Assembly: GCF_000425865.1 (NCBI RefSeq)
Contig: NZ_AUEG01000007.1
Coordinates: 1 to 54,172 of the forward strand
Reading direction: 5' to 3'
DNA from: Lacticigenium naphthae DSM 19658
Lineage (GTDB): Bacteria; Bacillota; Bacilli; Lactobacillales; Carnobacteriaceae_A
Length of the DNA: 54,172 nt
Made by a program: the position numbers and the translations under genes. How positions within the stretch are numbered: position 1 is the first letter of the stretch; every line of letters begins with the position of its first letter. Shown here one piece after another: positions 9,534 through 18,001 of the stretch. Below the pieces are notes generated by a model. It saw nothing but the letters and a program-made list of their open reading frames with translations, ran no database searches and had not been told where the DNA came from.

Positions 9534-10646
9534 TTATTCTTCATTAAGAACATCACTATAGATATTACTATATCTATCAACAATTTTTTTCCAATTAAAT
9601 TCATGAACTTTAACTAAACAAGAATTTGAGAAACCTTCATAATTACTAACAATTCTTATCACTTTTTCTGCAATGTTTTCCTCATTATAACAGTCAACAC
9701 TATATCCCACTTCACCATCAGCAAACTGACTATCGAACCCTTGACCCTTAGAGTATATGATTGGCAAACCTTGACTCATAGCTTCTGCATATACTAAACC
9801 AAAGGTTTCATATATTGAAGGCAAAATAAAAATATCATTTTCCCTATATATATTTATAAGATCTTCTTTCGATTTATATCCTAAATAATTTATATAGTCT
9901 AATCCTTTTATTTCATTAAAAATTTTTTGATCTTTAATTTTCCCGACTATATTAAGCTCCACATTAAATCCTTTTTTATTTAGCAGGGAGGTTACCTTTG
10001 CCGTTTTTATTATATTTTTGTTTTTATTGATATCTCCTACTTGTAGCAATTTTATATCACATTTATTATTGATTTTTTTTGGTAGTCCTGTATTATCCAA
10101 CCAAAAACCCTCGATGCCATTGGGTATAACCTGTGATTTATTCAGTATATTTTCCTTATCCAACTCGGGAACATATTCATTAATTACCGAGTCTCTGTAA
10201 GATTCCGAAAGAAATATAACTCTATCAGCATTCATAAAAATCTTAATTCCTAATTTTCTCAAATGAATCATCTTTTTAAAAAATACATTTACATCAGCAT
10301 TTCTAACAGCTACCACATATGGAATTCCATATTCTTCTTTTAATTTCATTGCAATAAATCCATTAGAAAATAATGAATGTGCGTGTAATACTGAGTAGTC
10401 TTTGATTTCATATTTACTTATGACATCATTTAGAATTTTTTTATGTTTTAAATAAAAAATGAGCCTATCATATTTTGAATGGTTAACACTAATTGTTGTA
10501 TATTTTCCAAATGAATCAACATTTCTCAACTTAAGAGATACCGGCACAAAAACGCTTATATCAAGTCCCATTTTTTTTTGCTGATCATACAAGTTTTTAT
10601 AAAACTTACTACCATTATAATATGAATTAATATGAAGGATTTTCAT
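9534..10646 (-). CDS. GT4-family glycosyltransferase
   Basis: This is a 370-residue GT-B glycosyltransferase of family 4, acting in the cytoplasm on the lipid-linked precursor. The N-terminal Rossmann domain begins MKILHINSYYNGS and includes HAHSLFSNGF. The C-terminal donor-binding domain has the Glycos_transf_1 signatures LLQVGDINKNKN, NYLGYKSKEDL and the EX7E-like FILPSIYETFGLVYAEAMSQGLP, with the two Glu residues that bind the nucleotide sugar. I chose the ATG at 10644-10646, with GAGGTG 6 bases upstream. A longer frame to 10736 would overlap the previous gene by 68 bases and has no family sequence. The previous gene ends 22 bases upstream. Confidence 0.8.
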   Translation of the reverse strand: MKILHINSYYNGSKFYKNLYDQQKKMGLDISVFVPVSLKLRNVDSFGKYTTISVNHSKYDRLIFYLKHKKILNDVISKYEIKDYSVLHAHSLFSNGFIAMKLKEEYGIPYVVAVRNADVNVFFKKMIHLRKLGIKIFMNADRVIFLSESYRDSVINEYVPELDKENILNKSQVIPNGIEGFWLDNTGLPKKINNKCDIKLLQVGDINKNKNIIKTAKVTSLLNKKGFNVELNIVGKIKDQKIFNEIKGLDYINYLGYKSKEDLINIYRENDIFILPSIYETFGLVYAEAMSQGLPIIYSKGQGFDSQFADGEVGYSVDCYNEENIAEKVIRIVSNYEGFSNSCLVKVHEFNWKKIVDRYSNIYSDVLNEE

Positions 10647-10668
10647 ACCTTTCACCTCAATCTGTTTA

Positions 10669-11988
10669 TTATAATCTCCAATATTCATATCCTTGTTCTT
10701 CAATATCACTTCTGTTAAAAATGCTTTTAACATCAATCAGAATTTTTTCTTTATTATCAAAATTTCCATATAGATTGTCAATTTCTTCCCAGCTCAACTG
10801 TTTGAATATATCATGAGCTACTGCTAATACTAGACAATCAGCTTCGTTAACTTCATTAATTTCTACCAAGTCAACACCGTATTCACGTTTCGCTTCGTCA
10901 GCATTTGCCTCTGGGTCGACAACGATTGGTTCAATACCATAATCCCTAAGACTATTTATAATATCTACTACTTTAGAGTTCCTTGTGTCTGGTGTATTTT
11001 CTTTGAATGTTAAACCTAATATTACAATTTTAGAATGTCTCACAACTTTATTTGCTAAAATCAACTTTTTGATTATTGCATCTCCAACAAATTTACCCAT
11101 ACTGTCATTTATCTTTCTTCCGGACAAAACAATTTGGCTATGATAACCAAGCTTTTCAGCTTCGTAGACAAAGTAGTACGGATCAACCCCAATACAATGG
11201 CCCCCAACAAGTCCAGGCGTAAATTTTAATGCATTCCATTTAGTGTTCATCGCTTCAACAACTTCGTTTGTGTCAATATCCATTCGATCAAAAACCATTG
11301 CTAGTTCATTCATGAAAGCAATGTTAATATCACGTTGGCTATTTTCAACCACTTTGGCTGCTTCTGCAACCTTAATTGATCCAGCCCTATGAACACCAAC
11401 CTCAATCACTAATTCGTAAACTTTCGAAATCTCTTCAAGGCTTTTTTCATCCATGCCAGAAACAATTTTGATAATATTCTCAAGTCTATGAATCTTATCA
11501 CCAGGGTTAATTCTTTCCGGTGAGTAGCCTATTTTAAAATCTATACCACATTTCAATCCAGATTCTTCTTCTAATATTGGAACACAGATGTCTTCGGTTA
11601 CACCGGGATAAACAGTTGATTCAAAAACTACAATAGATCCCTTGATTAAATTGCGGCCCACAATCCTACTAGCACCTTCTACTGGCGATAAATCCGGTGT
11701 TTTGTCAGAATTAATAGGAGTCGGGACAGCTACTATATGAAACTTAGCTTCCTGCAACCTAGTTTCATTTGACGTGAATTCTACAGTTGTTTTCTTAATC
11801 TCTTGATCTCCAACTTCATTTGTTGGATCAACCCCAGACTTATATAAGTCAATTTTATTTTTATTTAAGTCAAACCCTATTACACTAACCTTTTTCGCAA
11901 AAGCTACCGCTATAGGCATCCCAACATATCCTAGTCCTACTACTGCTATTTTTTCTTCTTTTTTTACAATTTTTTCAAATAAACTCAT
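10669..11988 (-). CDS. UDP-N-acetylhexosamine 6-dehydrogenase (WbpA/TviB type)
   Basis: This 439-residue enzyme oxidises the C6 hydroxyl of a UDP-HexNAc to a uronic acid with two NAD turnovers. It has an NAD-binding GLGYVGMPIAVAF at about residue 18, the central dimerisation domain with YSPERINPGD, and the catalytic Cys in GGHCIGVDPYYF near 265. A C-terminal UDP-binding domain carries LGLTFKENTPDTRNS. The YSPER-INPGD and PDTRNS motifs belong to the WbpA/WbpO/TviB group rather than to UDP-glucose dehydrogenases. The product is probably UDP-GlcNAcA or UDP-GalNAcA for cluster I. The ATG follows the stop of the upstream GT2 by 2 bases, which suggests translational coupling. Confidence 0.8.
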   Translation of the reverse strand: MSLFEKIVKKEEKIAVVGLGYVGMPIAVAFAKKVSVIGFDLNKNKIDLYKSGVDPTNEVGDQEIKKTTVEFTSNETRLQEAKFHIVAVPTPINSDKTPDLSPVEGASRIVGRNLIKGSIVVFESTVYPGVTEDICVPILEEESGLKCGIDFKIGYSPERINPGDKIHRLENIIKIVSGMDEKSLEEISKVYELVIEVGVHRAGSIKVAEAAKVVENSQRDINIAFMNELAMVFDRMDIDTNEVVEAMNTKWNALKFTPGLVGGHCIGVDPYYFVYEAEKLGYHSQIVLSGRKINDSMGKFVGDAIIKKLILANKVVRHSKIVILGLTFKENTPDTRNSKVVDIINSLRDYGIEPIVVDPEANADEAKREYGVDLVEINEVNEADCLVLAVAHDIFKQLSWEEIDNLYGNFDNKEKILIDVKSIFNRSDIEEQGYEYWRL

Positions 11989-11990
11989 AA

Positions 11991-12920
11991 TTAAATTCCC
12001 ATCCTTCTTTTATTAAATATATTTAAAATAAATCGTCTAACTTCTTTAAAAAAATCTATCGGAGATGATAAAAACATTATAAAAATACTTCCCAATGATT
12101 TAAGATATTCATTATTCCGCTTGTATGCTATAACCATTACTGCGTAATGTCTAAATCTTATAAACATCTTCTCCTGATTTGTAAGGTCTTTAAAATATTT
12201 CTTCTTAAATTTATAAAGCGTATTTTCTCCAAATATTTTATTCTTCCCTTGTGAAATACCTCCTTCTTTATGTCTATATGCAATAACATCACATTCTGGT
12301 AAATAACAAATTTTCAAATCTTTCTCTATGGATTTTAGCATTAAGTAAAACTCTTGTCCCATATTTGAATCTTCAAATCCACCAATTTCATTAAGTTTAT
12401 TTGCTTTATACATAAATGTTGGAGTTCCTGTAAGATGTCTCGTAATATGATACTTTAGTAATGATTGTTTATCAAAGCTGTTCAAGTCAGAATATTCACG
12501 ATAATCAACAACAATCTTATTGTCATTTACTAATTTTAAATCAGTAAATGACATATCACATTCTTGTCCCAACATAAAATTCAATTGTTTCTCAATCTTT
12601 TCTGGTAAATATTCATCATCATCGTCTAGGAAGGTAACAAATTCTCCTGTTGCTACCTTAATACCATTATTGCGCGCCAAAGATCCTCCTATGTTTTTTT
12701 CATTCATATAATAAATAATATTTGGATCATTAATGTATAGATTCATAAGATTCATAGTGTTTTTTCTGTGTTTAGAATCCGGGGGGTTATCGTCAACTAT
12801 TACCATCTCCGTATTTTTATAGGTTTGATTATTTATGGAATTTATGGCTCTTAATAGATATTTTGCTTCACGTTTATATGTAGGTATAACCACACTCACT
12901 CTCGGATCAGTCACACTCAT
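11991..12920 (-). CDS. GT2-family glycosyltransferase
   Basis: This 309-residue family 2 transferase has the typical N-terminal GT-A core VSVVIPTYKREAKYL, MVIVDDNPPDS, the priming GGSLARNNGI, and the metal-binding FLDDDDEYLPEKI near residue 95. About 40 C-terminal residues form a hydrophobic and basic segment (FIMFLSSPIDFF...) that may sit on the membrane. It probably adds the second or third sugar of the cluster I unit. Its ATG overlaps the stop of the upstream initiating transferase by four bases (ATGA), so the two are translated together. Donor and linkage cannot be told. Confidence 0.8.
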   Translation of the reverse strand: MSVTDPRVSVVIPTYKREAKYLLRAINSINNQTYKNTEMVIVDDNPPDSKHRKNTMNLMNLYINDPNIIYYMNEKNIGGSLARNNGIKVATGEFVTFLDDDDEYLPEKIEKQLNFMLGQECDMSFTDLKLVNDNKIVVDYREYSDLNSFDKQSLLKYHITRHLTGTPTFMYKANKLNEIGGFEDSNMGQEFYLMLKSIEKDLKICYLPECDVIAYRHKEGGISQGKNKIFGENTLYKFKKKYFKDLTNQEKMFIRFRHYAVMVIAYKRNNEYLKSLGSIFIMFLSSPIDFFKEVRRFILNIFNKRRMGI

Positions 12921-13564
12921 CTAATCACGCTCTCCTCTTCTTTTTGCTCTTGTTTATTTGAATTTTTTGACATAACCCCAGTACCACCTTCTAACACACC
13001 ATCGTTTCTCAAAACACTAAACACAGTTCCAACGAAACATCTTGCATCCATCATGAACCCTATCATATCCGCGTACTCTCCGTCAATTCTAGCTTTTTCA
13101 TCGATTTCGATTTCGTCTCTCCCACTGATTTGTGCTAAGCCTGTCAGCCCCACCGGGACAGCATTTGCACTATATTTGTCTCTCTCCTTAATCAGGTCAT
13201 ACTGATTCCATAATGCCGGCCTGGGACCGATGATGCTCATTTCACCTTTTAAGATATTAATGATTTGCGGCAGTTCATCCAAGCTCGTTTTTCTTAAAAA
13301 CTTCCCAACTTTCGTGATCCATTGATCCGGATTCTCTAAGAGATGCGTTGGGGTATCTTTAGGTGTGTCTGTACGCATCGTTCGGAACTTCAAAATGTAA
13401 AAATGCTTTTTGTGCATCCTCACACGCTTCTGTTTAAAGAGGATGGGACCTTTGGAATCGAGCTTGATCGCGATGATAAGAATGAGAAAAACAGGAGACA
13501 ATACGATTAGTCCGATCACTGAAAATAGGATATCCAGTACTCTTTTGATTTTTAAATAACCCAT
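12917..13564 (-). CDS. Initiating polyprenyl-phosphate phosphoglycosyltransferase (WbaP/PglC family)
   Basis: This is a 215-residue small monotopic phosphoglycosyltransferase (bacterial sugar transferase family). It moves a sugar 1-phosphate from UDP-sugar to undecaprenyl phosphate and so starts the repeat unit of cluster I. One N-terminal re-entrant hydrophobic helix (about residues 8-32) precedes the conserved catalytic part. There, FYILKFRTMRTD is followed by TSLDELPQIINILKGEM and SIIGPRPAL. The four-helix extension of WbaP/WcaJ is absent, so in size it resembles PglC. The start at 13564 is preferred over the ATG at 13570 because GGAGG then lies 7 bases upstream. The dehydratase gene next to it suggests the first sugar may be a 6-deoxy-HexNAc. 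That is inference. Confidence 0.85.
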   Translation of the reverse strand: MGYLKIKRVLDILFSVIGLIVLSPVFLILIIAIKLDSKGPILFKQKRVRMHKKHFYILKFRTMRTDTPKDTPTHLLENPDQWITKVGKFLRKTSLDELPQIINILKGEMSIIGPRPALWNQYDLIKERDKYSANAVPVGLTGLAQISGRDEIEIDEKARIDGEYADMIGFMMDARCFVGTVFSVLRNDGVLEGGTGVMSKNSNKQEQKEEESVIR

Positions 13565-13616
13565 GTGCATTCCTCCTGCTTTTTTATTGTACTTGTATTC
13601 TTCTCTGTTTGAAATG

Positions 13617-13648
13617 AAAGGCTCCTCCGTTTTGGCGGAGAAGCCTTT
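13617..13648 (-). terminator. Hairpin after the dehydratase gene, weak terminator or processing site
   Basis: The arms AAAGGCTCCTCCG (13617-13629) and CGGAGAAGCCTTT (13636-13648) pair almost fully. The hairpin begins 4 bases after the dehydratase stop. No U-run follows on the minus strand, so partial read-through into the initiating transferase gene is likely. Confidence 0.5.
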
Positions 13649-13651
13649 GGT

Positions 13652-15520
13652 TTACGTGTGAACGGGTTTGGCCTCCGTGATTGCTATTTCTTTTTGTTTC
13701 TTTTCTTTTTTGTGCTGGTTTGCAAACTCGACTAGTTCGATTTTCAGTTCAGCGTCGGTGAGATAATCCAAGTGCTGTACAAACTGCATCACTTCTTTGA
13801 GTGACTGGTTGTTGACTTTCCCGACAAATATTTTCTCAAAGACCTGTTTGTCGGTATGTTCGCCACCTGCGAGGAGTTCTTCATAGAGTTTTTCTCCAGG
13901 TCGGATGCCGGCTTCAACGATCCCGATTTCTTCTTCTGCATACCCACTCAATTGGATCATTGTTCGTGCCAAGTCCAGGATTTTCACGGGTTCCCCCATG
14001 TCTAAGACAAAGATTTCTCCGCCTCTAGCCAGTGTACCTGCTTGTAAGACCAGTCGACTGGCTTCGGGGATGGTCATGAAGTAACGGGTCATGCGGTAAT
14101 CGGTCACCGTGATCGGCCCCCCATTTTGGATTTGTTCTTTAAAGAGCGGGATGACACTCCCGCGACTGCCCAAGACATTCCCGAATCGTACGGCTACGAA
14201 ATTTGTACAGCCTTCTTCATTCAAGCCGGTCACGATCATTTCGGCGATCCGCTTGGTTGCGCCCATGACGTTGGGCGGGTTGACGGCTTTGTCGGTCGAG
14301 ACCATCACAAAGCTTCCCACTCCGGCAGTTTTAGCGGCTTCGGCCATGTTTTTGGTCCCGTAGACATTGTTTTTGACAGCTTCCGTGGGATTGTATTCCA
14401 TCAAGGGCACATGTTTGTGCGCTGCCGCGTGATAGACACGGTCCGGCTTATACTGTTCCATCACTTTAAAAATCCGTTCCCGGTCTTGGATGTCTGCGAT
14501 GATGGGAACCAATTCCGTTTTGCTATCTTTGATACGGTTCAATTCTTTGTTTATCAGGTATATCGAATTCTCCCCGTGTCCCAATAGGATTATCCGTTTG
14601 GGAGAAAAGCGACTGATTTGGCGACAAATCTCGGAACCGATGGATCCACCGGCTCCACTGACTAAGATGGTCTTGCCCGTCAATTGTTGCGAGATCTGCT
14701 GCATGTCCAAATTCACTTCTTCACGTCCCAACAAGTCCGTGATCTCGATTTCTCGGAAGCGACTTACTTCCAACTGGCCTTGGACGACCTCTTCTACCGA
14801 CGGCATTTGGTTTATTTTCACAGGGGTCTCACTACAGATCTCTACGATGTGATTCAGCTCTTCTTTGGAAAGAGTCGGAATGGCGATCGTGATCTGTTCA
14901 ATGGCGTACTGTTTGACTAACTGGGGTATACTCTCGGTCTGTCCCAGGACAGGTATACCGTAAAGCGACACTTGCTGTTTGGTGATATCGTCATCGACGA
15001 ACCCAATGATATTCAAGCCGTAATTGTAACGCTGAATACTGCGGACAAAGAGACTGCCTCCATCTCCTGCCCCGACGATCAAGGTCCGTAATGGCTCGCC
15101 TTTGAGATCGGTGCTGTCCTCGCGTTGTAATTTTTGGTGGTGTTCATGGTAGATGCGCCAAAAGATCCGGGCTCCTGGAATCAAGGTCACCGCACTGAGG
15201 TAACTTAACACCATAAAGCGGAAACTGATCGTTTGGACGAAAGGTACGGCAATGATCGTTGCCAGTACGTAAGCGGCAGTGACTCCTGCCATATGTATAA
15301 GTGTTTCGCGAATACTGGTGTAGCGATTTATTTTTAAAAACAATTTCAGTGTCAGTGCGATCCCTATGTATATTACAATGCTCAGCCCGACTGCTGCCCA
15401 GAAATTCCTAGGAGGCAAGGTGACAAACGGCAGCAAGAATAGATAGGCCAGCAAGCTGGAGCTGATAATGATCACACTATCAAAAGCGATTAGAAAAGTA
15501 ATTTTCTGTTGGCGGTTCAT
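13652..15520 (-). CDS. Membrane-bound UDP-GlcNAc 4,6-dehydratase (CapD/PglF/WbpM family)
   Basis: This 622-residue protein has four N-terminal membrane helices (to about residue 130). A CoA-binding-like Rossmann domain follows (LIVGAGDGGSLFVRSI, about 147-160), then an SDR dehydratase domain with NAD motif VSGAGGSIGSEICRQ at about 285. The active-site region reads STDKAVNPPNVMGATKR, with Met in place of the usual Tyr of Y-x-x-x-K, as in PglF and WbpM. The family removes water from UDP-GlcNAc to give a UDP-4-keto-6-deoxy-HexNAc at the inner face of the membrane. No aminotransferase or N-acetyltransferase of the PglE/PglD type is in the window, so the product may instead be reduced to a QuiNAc- or FucNAc-type sugar elsewhere. 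The base composition is clearly more GC-rich than in cluster I sugar genes. Confidence 0.85.
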   Translation of the reverse strand: MNRQQKITFLIAFDSVIIISSSLLAYLFLLPFVTLPPRNFWAAVGLSIVIYIGIALTLKLFLKINRYTSIRETLIHMAGVTAAYVLATIIAVPFVQTISFRFMVLSYLSAVTLIPGARIFWRIYHEHHQKLQREDSTDLKGEPLRTLIVGAGDGGSLFVRSIQRYNYGLNIIGFVDDDITKQQVSLYGIPVLGQTESIPQLVKQYAIEQITIAIPTLSKEELNHIVEICSETPVKINQMPSVEEVVQGQLEVSRFREIEITDLLGREEVNLDMQQISQQLTGKTILVSGAGGSIGSEICRQISRFSPKRIILLGHGENSIYLINKELNRIKDSKTELVPIIADIQDRERIFKVMEQYKPDRVYHAAAHKHVPLMEYNPTEAVKNNVYGTKNMAEAAKTAGVGSFVMVSTDKAVNPPNVMGATKRIAEMIVTGLNEEGCTNFVAVRFGNVLGSRGSVIPLFKEQIQNGGPITVTDYRMTRYFMTIPEASRLVLQAGTLARGGEIFVLDMGEPVKILDLARTMIQLSGYAEEEIGIVEAGIRPGEKLYEELLAGGEHTDKQVFEKIFVGKVNNQSLKEVMQFVQHLDYLTDAELKIELVEFANQHKKEKKQKEIAITEAKPVHT

Positions 15521-15535
15521 AGTCAGGACTCCTTC

Positions 15536-16303
15536 TTAAAATAACCCAAACCTTTTTTTCTTACGGATTGATTGAGCTGGTTGCGGGTAAGCCCATTCTC
15601 CGTTGACGATATCTTTTGTGAGCTGATTGTACTGATCGACTGTTTGCTGACCGTATTCCTTTTTGAGCAACTGCATGGCTTCCTGCATGTGGAAGGAACG
15701 GTTCTGGGTGTTGTGTGCATCTGAAGCAATAAAATGGACCAGGTTAGCTTCGATGAGCTGCTTGCTGAACTTCTGGATCTCTTTGCCAAAGCCACCGGTG
15801 TAACTAGCAGCAGTGAGTTGAGCCAGTGCCCCTTTGTCCACGAGTTCTTTGAGTCGTTCCGGTTCTTTAAGGAATACCCGGTTCCGTTCAGGATGGACAA
15901 TGATGGGAGTGACACCCTTGCTTTCCAGTTGAAAGAATAAGCGCTCGGTGTAGGCAGGAACTTGACTCGTCGGAAATTCAAGGAGCAAGTACTGATTGCC
16001 TTCGTCGATAAATTGAATGGTGCCCTCTTTTATGTCTTTGAGGAGTTCGCCATACAGTCGGACCTCTTGGCCAGGAAAAACCGTTAGCGGGATATTTTGT
16101 TCGTTTAGAGCAACCTGTAGTTCACTGACTAGAGTCTGTACTTTTTGTTTGTCGTTCATCCACATCTTGTTTTGGTGATGGGGCGTCGCTAGGATGTGTG
16201 TGATGCCTTCAGAGACAGCGAGTCGCGCCATCTCAAGAGATTCTTCTAAGTCTTTCGCTCCGTCATCGACTCTTGGAAGGATATGACAATGTAAATCGAT
16301 CAT
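15536..16303 (-). CDS. cpsB: CpsB/CapC-type tyrosine-protein phosphatase (PHP family)
   Basis: This is a 255-residue manganese-dependent phosphatase of the PHP fold that removes phosphate from the tyrosine cluster of CpsD and so controls capsule chain length. It starts MIDLHCHILPRVDDGA, giving the first metal-binding H-x-H and the DDGA signature. Further metal ligands lie in ATPHH, FPGQEVRLYG, VHPERNR and IASDAHNT. I use the ATG at 16301-16303, with GAGGAG 8 bases upstream. A GTG three codons earlier overlaps the cpsD stop. It is the third gene of the cpsCDB cassette, one after another with overlaps. Confidence 0.9.
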   Translation of the reverse strand: MIDLHCHILPRVDDGAKDLEESLEMARLAVSEGITHILATPHHQNKMWMNDKQKVQTLVSELQVALNEQNIPLTVFPGQEVRLYGELLKDIKEGTIQFIDEGNQYLLLEFPTSQVPAYTERLFFQLESKGVTPIIVHPERNRVFLKEPERLKELVDKGALAQLTAASYTGGFGKEIQKFSKQLIEANLVHFIASDAHNTQNRSFHMQEAMQLLKKEYGQQTVDQYNQLTKDIVNGEWAYPQPAQSIRKKKRFGLF

Positions 16304-16308
16304 GAAGA

Positions 16309-17019
16309 TCACTCCTCATTTGCGTAATAGTAAGAATACTTATCGTCTTCTGCAGAAACCCGGTTAAAGATAGCTCCCAGAACGTTTGCCCCGACCATAT
16401 CCAATAGTTCTTTCGCTTTGGTCACTTCATCTTTGGTAGCACGTCCATGAGGGATGACGAATAGCGTCCCATCTACCTTGCTGGACATTACTTGTGCATC
16501 CGTCACGGCTAATACGGGCGGCGTGTCGAAAATGATCAAGTCGAACAAGCCTTCCATTTCTTTGGTGATTTCTTTCATGCGATTAGAATTTAACAATTCT
16601 GCCGGATTGGGTGGGATCGCTCCACTTGTCAAGATATATAATCCTTCTGTATAGGTACGGTAAATCATATCTGTCAATTCTGACGTTTTATCGGTCAACA
16701 CGGAAGTTAATCCATCGTTGTTTTTCACATGGAAAGTGCGGTGAACAGTCGGTTTGCGTAAATCCGCATCGACAAGCAACACACGCATTTCTTCTGAAGC
16801 AAAAGTCGCTGCTAGATTCGCAGAAACCAGCGATTTCCCCGAACCGGGTCCAGCCGAAGTGACCACCAATGTTTTTAAGTCTTTATCCACCATGGAAAAT
16901 TGAATGTTTGTTCGGATCGTTCGAAATTGTTCGGAAACGACGGCAGTGGGTTTAGATATCGTCACCAGCCCCGGGCGTGTTCCGTTGTTTTCTATTGCTT
17001 TATTTTTTTGTTTAAACAT
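16309..17019 (-). CDS. cpsD: CpsD/CapB-type bacterial tyrosine kinase
   Basis: This 236-residue cytoplasmic BY-kinase works with the membrane protein CpsC to autophosphorylate tyrosines and regulate polysaccharide assembly. Its Walker A is SAGPGSGKS (about 55-63) and Walker A' is LLVDADLRKP (about 81-90). Walker B is LIIFDTPP. A C-terminal tyrosine cluster YSYYY lies near residues 228-232. The RTNIQFSMVD segment before the P-loop fits the EX2RX2R oligomerisation region. As in streptococci, kinase and membrane activator are separate proteins. The stop codon lies next to the cpsB start. Confidence 0.92.
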   Translation of the reverse strand: MFKQKNKAIENNGTRPGLVTISKPTAVVSEQFRTIRTNIQFSMVDKDLKTLVVTSAGPGSGKSLVSANLAATFASEEMRVLLVDADLRKPTVHRTFHVKNNDGLTSVLTDKTSELTDMIYRTYTEGLYILTSGAIPPNPAELLNSNRMKEITKEMEGLFDLIIFDTPPVLAVTDAQVMSSKVDGTLFVIPHGRATKDEVTKAKELLDMVGANVLGAIFNRVSAEDDKYSYYYANEE

Positions 17020-17029
17020 AACCGGCTCC

Positions 17030-17767
17030 TTACACTCTTGTTCTCGCTGTACGCGAGTGTTTTTGTAGTTCAGATTTGCGTGGATCTGATTTCAATTCGT
17101 CTGTTGTCATCTCAGATATTTTGCCCAAGTTGACCCAACCCAGTTCTTGTGAAATAAACTTGTCATCTTTCACTGATGTATCTAAGAATGCCAGTACGAA
17201 AGCTAATCCGACACCGATCATCAGTCCCAAAATCAATCCAATCACCATGTTCAGTAGGTTATTCGGGGAAATCGGGCTCGTATTGGGTAAAGCTGCAGAA
17301 ATAATGGTAACATTATCTACCTTCATAATGTCGTCAATTTCGTTTTGGAATGTTTCCGCTACGGAATTCGCGATTTCTGAGGCGCGATAAGGATTGTCAT
17401 CTGTAACCGTCAAAGAAAAGACTTGTGAGTTGTCCTGATTGGCCACTTGGATTTTATCTGATAATTGGGTATGAGAAAATTCAACATCTAATCCCTCTCT
17501 TACTCCATCCAAAATCACTGGACCTTTGATGATATCTTTATATGTATTGATCAATTGTAGATTGGTGTTGATATCACTTGCCTGAATCGTTTCACCAGTC
17601 TGTGGACGATTCACTAACATTTGCGTGGTCGAACTGTATTGCGGTACTGCGATAAACAATGTATAGATGGCTGCAAGGGCTAGCCCAGCAATGCCTATAG
17701 AAAAAATCATCCCTAAACGTTTTTTCAGCATTTGCCAAATTTCAACTAAACTAATTTCTTCTTCCAT
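17030..17767 (-). CDS. cpsC: CpsC/CapA-type Wzz-like membrane activator of the tyrosine kinase
   Basis: This 245-residue protein has two membrane helices (about 18-38 and 170-193) that enclose an extracellular Wzz domain with a coiled, polar middle part. The PxxP-like PNTSPISPNNLLN before the second helix is typical of polysaccharide co-polymerases. It sets chain length and activates CpsD through its cytoplasmic tail (from about residue 200). It is the first gene of the cassette, and cpsD starts 10 bases after its stop. A second Wzz-like protein with a different tail lies at 42757-43881, which suggests that each Wzy system has its own chain-length regulator. Confidence 0.9.
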   Translation of the reverse strand: MEEEISLVEIWQMLKKRLGMIFSIGIAGLALAAIYTLFIAVPQYSSTTQMLVNRPQTGETIQASDINTNLQLINTYKDIIKGPVILDGVREGLDVEFSHTQLSDKIQVANQDNSQVFSLTVTDDNPYRASEIANSVAETFQNEIDDIMKVDNVTIISAALPNTSPISPNNLLNMVIGLILGLMIGVGLAFVLAFLDTSVKDDKFISQELGWVNLGKISEMTTDELKSDPRKSELQKHSRTARTRV

Positions 17768-17786
17768 GGTATCCTCCTGAATAACC

Positions 17787-17803
17787 GGTTCGCTTCGTGA
17801 ACC
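17787..17803 (-). promoter_or_regulatory. Leader stem-loop before cpsC
   Basis: GGTTC and GAACC arms enclose a 7-base loop in the cpsC leader, just before the ribosome binding site AGGAGG. It may stabilise the message or bind a regulator. On the plus strand it is followed by a T-run, but no plus-strand gene precedes it. Confidence 0.3.
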
Positions 17804-17833
17804 TGTTTTTTTACTTAAGCGTAACTATTTAAA

Positions 17834-17862
17834 AGTCTATACTTGATTGTGGCATGGGTCAA
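17834..17862 (-). promoter_or_regulatory. Putative sigma-A promoter of the cpsCDB operon
   Basis: On the minus strand TTGACC (17857-17862) is followed after 17 bases by TAGACT (17834-17839). An overlapping TATAGA gives a 15-base spacer. It lies about 70-95 bases before cpsC and after the LCP gene terminator, where a promoter for cluster I is expected. Confidence 0.45.
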
Positions 17863-17956
17863 GGGTTATTTCACTAATGTGCTGATGTTGACACAGAAAA
17901 CGATTTTGGATATAAGCGATCAGTTATCTAAAAATTTATATATCAGTTTTTTGTTC

Positions 17957-17999
17957 AAAGAAAAGAACTCCCTTAAGATTCTAAGTGAGTTCTCTTTGT
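17957..17999 (-). terminator. Rho-independent terminator of the LCP gene
   Basis: On the minus strand the arms AGAACTC(A)CTTA and TAAG(G)GAGTTCT are followed by TTTCTTT, a few bases after the LCP stop codon. It separates the LCP gene from the cps promoter. Confidence 0.7.
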
Positions 18000-18001
18000 T
18001 T

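Noticed and set aside
10647-10736. Longer N-terminus of the GT4 protein (start at 10736)
   Set aside because: It overlaps the dehydrogenase gene by 68 bases and adds no GT4 sequence. The ATG at 10646 has a good ribosome binding site.
14126-14587. Plus-strand frames of 80-150 codons inside the dehydratase gene
   Set aside because: They are antisense shadows of a GC-richer gene with strong family motifs on the minus strand.
15523-15981. Minus-strand 152-codon frame overlapping cpsB
   Set aside because: It is another frame of the same strand within cpsB, which has the PHP motifs. The alternative has no motif and no ribosome binding site.
17787-17812. Plus-strand terminator before cpsC
   Set aside because: A hairpin followed by a T-run exists on the plus strand, but no plus-strand gene leads into it. 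It is better seen as a leader stem-loop of the minus-strand cps transcript.
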